From Cristatella mucedo (taxonomy: Eukaryota; Bryozoa; Phylactolaemata; Cristatellidae): 64,000 bases of DNA. The stretch covers positions 5,401,501 to 5,465,500 of the forward strand of contig WPIO01000020.1 of the NCBI GenBank assembly GCA_009760855.2, given 5' to 3'. Shown in pieces: positions 12,926-23,057 of this stretch; the first letter of the stretch is position 1; each line of letters opens with the position of its first letter. Below the pieces are notes generated by a model. The model saw nothing but the letters and a program-made list of their open reading frames with translations. It was not told where the DNA came from and searched no databases. The position numbers and the translations under genes are program-made.

Positions 12926-13068
12926 TGCGATAGTAGAGATACCGGTGCAAAGCCACAATAACATGACCAATCAGGCGAGGCCTCGCTGATCATGCGGTCC
13001 GGGTAGCAGTCATAACATGGCTGCCAATAAACTTGCTGTTTTCATCCGTGATACGTCCTATCATTAAA
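12926..13068 (+). repeat. 3' LTR of Ty3/Gypsy element
   Basis: Partner of 9599-9740, preceded by the purine tract at 12916-12925 and starting TG. It contains CCAATAAAC near 13025, a possible polyadenylation signal. Confidence 0.8.
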
Positions 13069-13404
13069 GCATGCGGTATGACGTGGGTGACTGTTCTGTT
13101 TGAACGTGTGTTAGTGGAGTAACTGAACAGCCTGCTTTTCAGAGAGCTTACGGAGTTCGATAAATTACCTCAATCAACTCTAATTAGGCTAACATGGACA
13201 GTACATCGACATTGCCTAGCTCCGATTTTAAATGGATTTTGTAGTACATCTTCCATTTATCTATCCATTAAATTTCATATCATTATGATCTCCTGAACTC
13301 GTGCAAATTAGCTGCTAAGATGGAGGTCGGTTCCGGAATCCACCGCAATCTACTTTTGTTCACCGAAAATCCACCTAAAATCAGCTGTGCAAAGCTCCAA
13401 AAAG

Positions 13405-13520
13405 TTAGGAATATAGAATAGGATATAATAATATATATACATAATATGTTGTAATATAATATAATATATTTATAATAAATATGATATCGTTATAATAATA
13501 GATATATATAATAAGAATAG
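13405..13520. repeat. AT-rich low-complexity stretch
   Basis: Almost only A and T (ATATAATA variants); replaces part of a 170-bp unit in block 2. Confidence 0.85.
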
Positions 13521-14354
13521 GATACCTTTAAAATTTACTCACACAATTTCGCTCGATTCCACTCACGCATTCTGACAAATATCCGCTGAAATACATTGCA
13601 GCGATCCGGGCCAATTCCAGAATCCTCCGTAATCAACTGCATTCCACCACAAAACAAATGATATCCCGAGCGGAAAACTATTGTTTAAAGCATATGACCG
13701 TACACACTGTGAAAATCGCACTTATACAATTTCACTTGCATTGGGATGGGCGTTCTTGAGCAATGCACAGCAACCTCATGCAAATAGCCAGTGCCAACAT
13801 TGCAATCCACTCCAATATACTGCATCCACCACAAAAAGACAAGATGAGCTGAGCTCCCGTTTTCATAGGCTATTAAAATGCACTATGTTGTGCACACACC
13901 CACTAAAAATAAAAACGATTTTGGTATTGACCATTCTAGCACACAATCGACAATCGCCCAAACGGTGTGGAAAATATTGCAATCCACTTTGATCCAATGC
14001 AAATCATCCGCAAATAACTAAAATAAAGCTCTAGTTTATTTTGCGTATATTACTAGACGCAGCTCAAAAATTGCTCAGAAAATTTACTCCCTTGTGCAAA
14101 AGTATTCTTATGCAATGCACTGCAACGATTCTCTCCTACAATCAATCCATCCCGCCGCTACCCACAGTAAAGCGGCAAGAACACGTAAAGTAAAAGCTCT
14201 AATTATGATTGCACGTTGCTCTAATCTTCAGTTATTTTGTACTCACACAATTACACAACAATTGACTCAAACCATTCTGTAGTAATGCCATGCAATCGAC
14301 TGTAATAACCCGGCCAATACCGAAATTCACCACAAAACGGCCAAAATGCATACT

Positions 14355-14830
14355 AATGACAATAGCACACTTGATAAAGCGCCCTCCGAGAACTCAGCCT
14401 CTTTCAAAGCGCTTTACAATTGCTGCAAAGGAAACATGATCGAATGATTAGTGGTAGAGTGCACAATGAATAACACAAATAACATGTTTAGGGGTAACAT
14501 GCATAGGGTCAGCAAGCAAGTGTGGTTGGTGGCAGCATGCACAGTGTCAGCATGCAGAAGCAAATGAAGGTAGAATCACAGGGACCCACTAAATCCTGCG
14601 CTTAATAGATGCGTTTTTAATTTCTTTTTAAATGTGGCTCAGTCAGGACACGTCGTAATGTAAGTCAAAAATGACTTCCAGGCTTAGGGTGCATACGAAC
14701 TAAATGCACAGTCTCTAAAGGATTTGAGGTTTGTAAGAGGTGTAGGTAAACAGTTAAACTCCAAAAACCGGGTACGATGCTTAGTCTGGTGGGCCAGTAG
14801 ACGTGATAGGTAGGCTGGCATACATTTTAA
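14355..14830 (-). mobile_element. L2 3' fragment inserted in repeat block 2
   Basis: Reads TTGATAAAGCGCCCTCCGAG, GGCGCTTTACAATTGCTGCA-like, the MS-type UTR words and the final RT part in minus orientation. It explains most of the larger spacing in block 2 compared with block 1. Confidence 0.85.
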
Positions 14831-15935
14831 GCTGTAATAGTGATTGTACGTTGTTCTAATGTTTGTTTATAAATATCTCGATCAAGTTCACGACAATTAC
14901 CTCAATCATTCTGATACAAAGCATTGCAGTTGACTGCAATGATGCAAAATGCTCCAAAATCGATTTTTCACTGCTTCAGTTTTCTGAATGCATATTAAAA
15001 AGGACACTATTTAAATTGAAGCCAAATTATTTTAGCTATCGTTAAATCTTGGAGAAATGCATTGCGATCTATGGCAATGGCTCGGCTAGAAGCACCAGCT
15101 AGCTAAAATCCGTAAGCAATCAACCACCACTAATTGGCCGCTCGTAGCTCCAATTGTCACTGAATCAACTTTTCATTGTGTTAAAATTGCAAGCTACTTT
15201 TTGCGATATTTGTTAACAATGCAAGGCAATTGACAGCAACGGCAGGGCCCATTACAGCAATGTGTGAAATTTATGAAAATTGGCTGAATGGAGCTCCAAT
15301 TCTCATGCCAAGTAACATCTCACTACGCGTGTACATACTTTCAAAGCAATCTGTGAGTTCAATCTCGGGCTACGAATAGCAATCGACGGCAGCAGCCCGG
15401 GCAAATAAGCCAACCCTCGGCCAATTGATGAGAAGTTGGCAGCGAGAAGCTCGTATTGTCATTGCATGGAGCATCTTATTGCTTCAAAAGGTAACCATAG
15501 CATTCACAAGCTGCTTTGCTCAGTAACTTTCAGTCAAGCACTGCAACTGATAGCAATGGTCGTTGGCAGTATCACAATCGGTGAAAAGGTAAACAAGCGA
15601 CAAGATAGGCTGCGAAATTGCTACCTTTATTCCACGTACCATCACACTGTGCGTTCGCATGATTTGCACCCGTTGTGTGCTTTCAATTCACGGCAATGCA
15701 CGACAATTGACGGCAATGGCCCGGGAAAATACTCCAATCCATAACGGTCAATTACAAACAGATCGACAGCTGCTGGAAGAATCTCCATCTTGTCTCGGGT
15801 TTTGCATCGAGTGGTATTAAAATTGCAACTACATCTTTTCAACCAATCTCGAACGTACAATCGAGAGCAATTCGCGGCAATCGGCAGCTACGGCCCGGAA
15901 AACTTCGGCAATAGGCGGAGTGAAATGGTGCGTCC

Positions 15936-18890
15936 ATGGATCAGAGGCGAGCAACGAACGCAAGCACTCGGCAGTAGTGCACCTCAACGGCGTCAACCCT
16001 CGGGTCCGCCGCCGTCTGATAACCGAGAGACTTGTAAGACGTGGCAGCGTTCAGTGATAAACAGCTAAGTGAAACTTAGACTAAGCAGTGCGCTAGCCGC
16101 TCGATTCTAGGTATCTGGGTAAGCTTGCCTTTAGGTAGGGATCCCACGGGGGAGGGGCCTGGGCGCATTGACGCTATAGCAGGCCACCGCAGCGACTATA
16201 CCGCGTGTCTAGTCCGCTAGTTGTTCCTGTATTACAATTAAATTGTGGTGCTCGGTATTGCTTGTGGGAGATCTACGCAGCCGACGCCGTGGCGGTGACG
16301 ACAGACTCGACGAGTCACCGGCGTACGCGACGCTTATATGGCGCCATGATACTGACAACCCCACAAAATAAACTGTAGCCGCCATGCATGCCCGAAGAAG
16401 CCTGCGTTTGTTTCGGTTATGCTTCAGCAGTCGCTCGCACACGAGTTACTAAGGCACAGTAGGCTTGCCGCATGTTCGCCGCCCCAACAACATAAAAGAA
16501 CAGGGCTACAAAGGAGCAATATGCAAGGCCACAGACGCCACAGCTCCACTAATGAGGGTAAGCTCTATGAGGGAGTGTAAGGCTTCCTCGGCGGACATAC
16601 ACCTTGAAGTCACCCTCCCCTTACAAGCTCCTTAATTAAAAAACACCATAGCGTGTGTTAAATCCTTGAGATAAGCTTATGTTGCATAAGTCATATATGT
16701 AAATATTTACTTAGGTGAGGTTCGGTTGGCTGTGACTGTTGCAATATGCAAAGAGTAACTGGGTGGGCCGGGGCGTTTGGACTTGCCCGGATCTGCGATG
16801 ACACCTCTTACTCTTGTCGTTTGAGGACCTGACGCTAACCAGAGGAGTAGCGTTGTCTGCCGCTCTCGGGCTCACTCGGCAAAACATCAAAAAGTGTGGA
16901 TGACGTTTGCCGATGATGCGACTACCCGAGGGCGCTCGTCTCCAGCCACGCTTGGGCAATGGATCCTCGTGGCCTTCTGTGAGTAGTCGCACCATCGGCA
17001 AACGTCATCCACACTTATGTTCCACGTTCCCCTGTAGCATGTTGTCCCTAGCCCTCATGAGCAGCAGCCCTCGGCGAGCTGATACGTACAGCGCCCGCGA
17101 GTCTCGTTACTGCAGCCAACGTCGTAGCAACGACGTCTTTGCCTGTACGACATTGGAGTATTGCTGCCAGCCTTCAAGATTGTTCCGGTCCGAGAATGTC
17201 CTCTCACGTTAGAGAAGCTGACGTCGTGTTTTTCCACGTCCCACATAAACTAGTGCATAGTGTAGTGAACCCCAGCAGTTCTGGTTAGTTCCCCGGTTAT
17301 TGTTAGCGAACGCCATATGGTTTTAAAGCGGTTTAATTGAAGTGGCGCTCTTTTTTACCTACCGCGGCGATAGTGACGTGGACAGTGGGCGGCGTAGCCG
17401 CGACGGGGGTAATGCTCGTTTTTCTAGCCTCGGTTGCAGTCTTTTTAGCTACATCAAGTCCAACAACTACGAATAGCGCTCTTTAGACTTTAAATGCTGG
17501 ACCCTAGGAGAGTTCCGTGAGATGTGCGCCTAATGCGAACAAATAGATCGTCTCGCCAGCAGCGTATGTGGCGCTATATTACTTACCGTTTCATGGGCAG
17601 CGAGGCTGCTGTCGCTCGCTGGACCGAGTTGCCAAGCAAGGATTGAAGCTGATTAAGAGAAACTTGCTCGAGAAACCGGCTACCGTTGACGCTGAAAGGC
17701 TAGCTTGCTTTTATCACTCCGAAAACACTCGCCGCTGCAAAGCAAGGACCCGGTCCTAAATACTGAGTGCTATACAGTGTCAACTGTCGCAGAATGTACG
17801 GCATCTCGGTCTAATATGAGACATGACCAGCGCTGACCAACTGCTTAGTAAATACGATTAACAGCTCAGTTTCAGGCTCGAGTAGCCCACGGTGAGTGAG
17901 GCTCTCCATCTTGCCCGAATCTAGCAACGGCCCGTTCACCGCCAGTGGAATATTTTGACTCCCATCCTCCTTTATCGGGGGGGGGGGGGAAGCGCGGTGC
18001 CCTCATAAATCTATTCCCTACCAGTGAGTGATCATGGCTTCTATTCCCGCAGCCTGCAATCGGTACGTCCGGAAATATGGTCACTATCGGAAAAATCCTT
18101 GCTTATATCCTCTTACAACACATACGAGCACTCAGCAATTGAATCGTCAACTTTTACTGACGTATCTGCCGGCGTCCTCCGCCCCGTCTCGTGGCCTTCT
18201 CGCCACTGCGGATCTCGTCGTGAAAAATTGCTATTGCCTGGCAGGCTACCTAAAGAGTGATAAAGGCTGGTTTTAAGTAGGCGGCTTGCTGCTCCCTAAC
18301 TTCATCATCGCAGACTACTTGACTAGTTTTAGCTTCACGTGACATTGCCAGCATGCATAGAATGCCAGTTTATGTGTCTGCTCAGTTATAAGTTTAAATT
18401 ACTGCTTCTGTTTCACCAAGCGCCCGAATAGAGATTGAATTATATTCTGGTCAGAATCAATAGAAAAGATATTGTTAACCATAAGTAGAAATAGTTGTCA
18501 ATAATTTGCTATATATCACGATTAGAACTTAACTGCTGCGGTATAATCGCTTAGCTGCTGAGCTACAACCTGTTCCATGGATACTACTTGCCGAAAAGGC
18601 AGAGTGGCTGTGAGTCATTTCAGCTCTCAGACCAGCTGTGTTCGCTGATCCATTGCACAAGTTCATTCGCGGGAATACGGTATTTGCATTTTATGTCGTA
18701 ACCTATGTATACTATGAATCCTTACCTGCAAACAGCTTGCTAGTTAGGTCAATAACTCGTGCCTATTTTAAATACTAAGCCGCTTCCTACAGTCGATATC
18801 ATCATTGTCTACCTTGATACTATGAATCTAGAGTTGCTATAAGCTCACGCCAACTTCAGCTGCAATACAATCTCATTCTGATCTACGTAC
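15936..18890. other. Unrecognised region with CpG-rich parts
   Basis: No gene or named repeat found except the inverted repeat at 16892-17016 and a run of 13 G at 17977-17989. Open frames here are at most 101 codons and mutually overlapping on both strands, typical of GC-rich non-coding DNA. Confidence 0.45.
16892..17016. repeat. Inverted repeat, 34-bp arms, 57-base spacer
   Basis: Arms at 16892-16925 and 16983-17016 are complementary over 34 positions with a single mismatch. Each arm begins AAGTGTGGATGACGTTTGCC on its own strand. The spacer is unrelated sequence. Could be a foldback/MITE-like end pair or the remains of a local inversion. Confidence 0.93.
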
Positions 18891-19009
18891 GTTCGTATAT
18901 ACAGTCAAAGGGTTCTGAATCCACACTATTCGTTAGGCAATTTTCTATGCAGTTAGAGAGGTAACCCCACAGGGAGGAATAACCTAATACTGTAGGCATA
19001 TCGAGTACC

Positions 19010-19447
19010 ACACTCCATACTAGTAGCTTAACCCTACAGCTAGGCTTGCCTGTCGTGAGCGTCGCATTTGCCACATCACAAGACTTCTCGCCGACCTGCA
19101 CTGGCCCCAAGTCAAGCAAGGCATCGCCTTCAACGTTTTGTCGCTCACTTGTAGGTTCATTTAATTCTTTTGTTCCAGCCTACTTATCAGATCTATGGCT
19201 CAACCAGCCCCTACCTACCCCAACACCCATCCTGCCCCAACATCCCACCCTACCCCACCAGCTTCTCGGAATCTGTTTACTTCGTACAGACCTCAAATCA
19301 TTTGGAGATCGTGCCTTTAGTTTGTATGCCCCCAAAGCCAGGAACTCAATCCCGACTTCCTTCATACCCCCAGACTTGAACACATTTAAAAAGAAATTAA
19401 AAACGCCGCTATTTATCGTTGCAGATACCCATAAATCTCGGTTTTAA
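19010..19447 (+). mobile_element. L2 RT C-terminal fragment
   Basis: Frames give the usual L2 ending: a CHI/ATSQDFSPTC-type segment, then [20 protein letters not shown] and DLNTFKKKLKTPLF. It corresponds to [21 protein letters not shown]...FKxxLK in intact copies. 5'-truncated and without the 3' tail. Confidence 0.85.
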
Positions 19448-21500
19448 AGAAAAACCACTTAAAGCAGCATCCGATCCTGATGTTGATCGTAATGAACACG
19501 AACGTCTACTAGCAAGCTTGGATTAAATTTGCACAAGCCATCGTAATTTAAATTATAACAGAAAGTCTTGCTCAGTCAAATTACGATTAGGATTACTGGT
19601 AATTGCTTAACAGTAACAGTAAAACAGCTGTTTTGCCCCAAATTAAAAAGCAGCAAACAGCTGTTTTACTGTTTATAACAGAACTTAAAAACAGTGTTAT
19701 AACTGAAGCTCCAGCCTTCATTATGGAACATACGTTATGGAAAACTAACTTGAAAGTTTTTGTGAAGGTGTTATAACGACTTTGCAAAAACTGAGTAAGA
19801 TATTAATCAAAGTGATCTGCGGAATCAACAAATACTGATGTTCTTTTCAGCCATATCTGCAGTTTTAGAATACGCCACTTAACGAAAGAATCCAAATACG
19901 TAAGAGCTAGAAGATCAATGCGGACGATGCAATAAGATTATCAAATGTTCTGGAAACTCCAAGAAATGTTCAAAAATCATTGAAAATCTGTGAAATTGGT
20001 GTTGATAAATCAGCTGGAGGTTGTACATCCAAAGCACATAAATAATTATAGAACAAAAATGATTGCCAATTTCCTGGGGCGAAAGAGTCTGAAGAAGATG
20101 CTACGAAATCTGTCTACTGATCAACTAAGAGGTATTGCTAGAAACAAGTAAATACGGCAATCTATGTTACGGAATGGGCTTAAAATTCTAGCGAACAAAA
20201 GCGATGTGAAGAATCTGGTGCCTGATGATCACGAAGAAAAGAGAAACAAAACTATTGCCGACATCAAGGGTAAACTCAAGGAGTAAAGTTTAGCATGACA
20301 GGATAAGTAAACAACCGTGAGATGGCGTCGATTCTAAAGAGTCAACATTCGTAATAGCAGCAGCAACCAAATCTTCGAATAGTGACGATATTGACGAAAT
20401 AGACAAACTTTGAAGTAGGTATGGACTTAAAAGCAATCAGCAATGGTACATTAGGAGACGTCGAGTGATACGATCTGCACGAGAAATCGCGAAAGCTTGT
20501 CAAATTCATCAACAAATTAACTTTGAAAATTAACTTAAAATTAAAATTAACTTTGAAGTAGTATCTTTCAATCCAAAGTAACAGTTTGGATGCGAGATTA
20601 AACTGCATCTTGACGTGAAGCGCTAAAACTCCACCCCAACAACGCAAAAGCCGCTATAAAGACAAGAGGTCGCCACCCAAAAGGCCTTAAGCAAACTCTG
20701 AGCGCTGGAAATTATTCGACTGGATTTTGACTCTCAAAATTCTTCTGAAGGCAATGGGACATTTGCAACTTGCTGCTAACAATTAAAATCAAGAAGAGGC
20801 GACATTGATGAGTGCTTCAGCAATTTTTAAATTGAATGTTAACTAGCTCTCTAGCCTGGATAATGACATAAGTACCAAGCCCATGAAAAATTTGAAGTGT
20901 CGCATTTAAGAGCGATTGAACGAGGATATCATGAACCTCTTGCCCAGTTTCAAAGATTTTTTCGTCACTCTATCAAAAACTACGGTAAATTTCGCAGGAA
21001 ATATTGTGACTCGTCAATTTGAAGTCAATGATGTAGAAGTTGTCGACTAACAATCGTCAAATGAAGCTGAAAGTGTGAATTTGTCTCTTCAAAATAACCA
21101 ACTTGCTGCTTCAAAAAGATTGCAGTCGGAGAGCAAGACGGTCACCGATTGCTCAAGCCCAAATTCGTGCTCTTCAGGAACTTTGGCCAGAGCACTGAAT
21201 ATCTCCAGATATCGTACAAAGCAATTTTATCCATTAAAGCAACATAAACGGATATTGAAAGTTTTGTCTGCAAGAATTTCTGAGCAAAATTAAGATAGCG
21301 TCTCTCAAATAGTGGCTTAAGGCACTTGCATTCTTGAAATATTATTACAAGAAAAAAAATTTTGATTTAAAACTTACGTGCAAGATATATAATAAAACTT
21401 TAAAACAACTGTTTTAAGCTTTTTTGAAAATTAGAAACGGTAAAAGGCTTTTTTCAGAAACCCTAGTACAAATACACGATACTTTGTAGAAAGTATTATG
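19448..21500. other. AT-rich region with a possible decayed coding sequence
   Basis: AT-rich DNA unlike its surroundings. Several frames give amino-acid stretches of ordinary composition broken by stops, for example MLRNLSTDQLRGIARNK near 20100 and LANKSDVKNLVPDDHEEKRN near 20200 on the plus strand. I do not recognise the family. A perfect 19-bp palindromic pair lies at 19615-19633 and 19655-19673 (core AAAACAGCTGTTT), and a similar AAAACAACTGTTTTAAGC word recurs at about 21400. Together these suggest an old DNA element, not a host gene. Confidence 0.4.
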
Positions 21501-21557
21501 CAGCCTTAGCGGACACCCTGCCCGTAGCTATCTAACTGAAAAACAAAATATAAAAAT

Positions 21558-21690
21558 ACTAGCTGATTTAACAGCCTCTTTTGTATAGCAACAGAAGTGC
21601 CTTTACGGCTGGCTATCACCGAAAGATTCGAACCCACGACCTCGGTCTTGAAAAGCAACTGCCTTACCTAGTGTGCAATCACGGCTCACT
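21558..21690 (-). mobile_element. tRNA-derived SINE, family 1
   Basis: On the minus strand: GAGCCGTGATTGCACACTAG (A-box side), GGTCGTGGGTTCGAATC (B box), then a tail with AGAGGCTGTTAAATCAGCTA. Same head and tail occur at 41275, 54777 and 56335. Confidence 0.8.
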
Positions 21691-22571
21691 AAACTCACGT
21701 AAAGCTGTAAGTAAGATCAAATGGTAGTCACCAAGAGGAAATTTTAAACCACCAGACTGACCGAGCGTAACGTACAGGTACGTCAAGCGAACAACAAAAA
21801 TGCAACCGAGAAGCAGTAGAGGTACTTATAAAACTTGGAGCAACAAAGAATACAGTCAGCTGTTATATCAGCCAGCTTCCTTGCAAAGCAGATTCGGAAA
21901 TGTCACCGAATGGGATTGCAGACAGAAAGCAGACAAGAATTAAATACAAGTGGTAGCTTACCCAGTTCATCCAGGCTAAAAATTTAGAAACCTTATCCAC
22001 ACATGCATATCAGTGACAGCAGAATATGGCTGCTACCTGCAGCTATATGGGAACACCGACTGCACCAGTTATATTAATATTATCAAATATTTTTTTAATC
22101 TATTATCCACTAACATTGCCTTAACTCACTGTGTGGCTTTGACACAAGTTGACTCAAGATCTAGGCCTCACGACTGACTTAACAGTCCAGGTTTGAAATA
22201 TCCCCCTCCCTAAAGGGAAAGAGCTGAAATAATCCTGATTAAGAGAATACAAGATTTTGTAAGACTAATGCAAAATGAGCAGCTGCCCGTGTGGACAGGC
22301 TACCTAGAAACACTGCTTGGGCATCGTTTGGTTTAATCTATTTCTTCATAAGGGAATTAATTTCAAATATGTCGAGGTCGGCAGATCACGAGGGCTAATC
22401 GTTCAGACTAACAAGGATTTAGTCTGGCACGTTAAGCCTTGGATTTGCACAAGCATAACAGGTACCCAAGCGGCATCTCAATGCCTCCTTTAGCGGACAT
22501 ACTAAAAGTTTCTGCTTCACATCCATGAAGTCATTGGCCTAGCAGACATTAGCAAGATGATTCCTTGGACG

Positions 22572-22577
22572 TTTAAT
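22572..22577 (-). promoter_or_regulatory. Possible POLRMT polyadenylation signal (ATTAAA)
   Basis: This is the first ATTAAA I noticed on the minus strand downstream of the POLRMT stop, about 430 bases away. No canonical AATAAA was seen closer. A single hexamer is weak evidence. Confidence 0.2.
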
Positions 22578-23007
22578 GTAAAAAAAAAACACGGTAGAGA
22601 AACAAACTGAGTAGCCGTGCACTCATTATATTTAGTACTGTGTAAAATAACAACGTAGTGAAAAATGAACAACTCAAGAGATCGCATGTAAAGCTTTTGG
22701 GTCCAGCAAAAGTGATCGATCCAAATCTGCAGAGCATACTATGGGCTGTTAACCTGGACGATGAGACGCAGCAGCAGCTCACATGTCATTGCACTATCAA
22801 TTGCATACTAGCTCACCAGTTTGGACATAGCAAGTGTGTCTAAATTTCTTGGTACTAAAAAGAAAGCAACGACTGTCGCAGTAGCTTCCTTTGCTCACAA
22901 TAGGCAAGGACTGCATGCATTCAAAGTGATACAAGCAGTATACACAGCAGACACGTGAGCTGGTTGCATCTCAGATGAGCCGATTGAATCGGTTGCACCT
23001 TTGCCTC

Positions 23008-23057
23008 TCAACTGAAGAAATACTGGGAGTCTTTCACAGTGGAAACGTCGAATGTCC
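23008..23057 (-). CDS. POLRMT: POLRMT terminal exon z
   Basis: This exon is 50 bp, phase 1 in, ending in TGA. The acceptor is TTTTTTTGTGTAG. It encodes [16 protein letters not shown] and stop, matching the C-terminal GAFDLxxVxxSxYFFS of animal POLRMT. The last aromatic residues form the conserved C-terminal foot near the active site. It lies 2 kb from exon y. Confidence 0.97.

Larger units (their letters stand above)
9599..13068 (+). mobile_element. Degenerate Ty3/Gypsy LTR retrotransposon
   Basis: About 3.5 kb between two short LTRs, in the order gag, RT end/RNase H, integrase, so it is Ty3/Gypsy type and on the plus strand. All frames carry stops and shifts, and most of protease and RT is deleted. 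An unrelated stretch (11270-11575) is inserted before the integrase part. A purine tract AGAGAGAAGG sits right before the 3' LTR. It cannot encode a working element. Confidence 0.88.
13330..15935. repeat. Diverged tandem array, period about 170 bp (block 2)
   Basis: Same repeat family as block 1 and in the same order of unit variants: 13545-13660 resembles 4545-4660, 13675-13910 resembles 4690-4910, 15045-15250 resembles 5165-5370, and 15780-15900 resembles 6430-6560. Interrupted by an L2 fragment (14355-14830). Confidence 0.8.
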
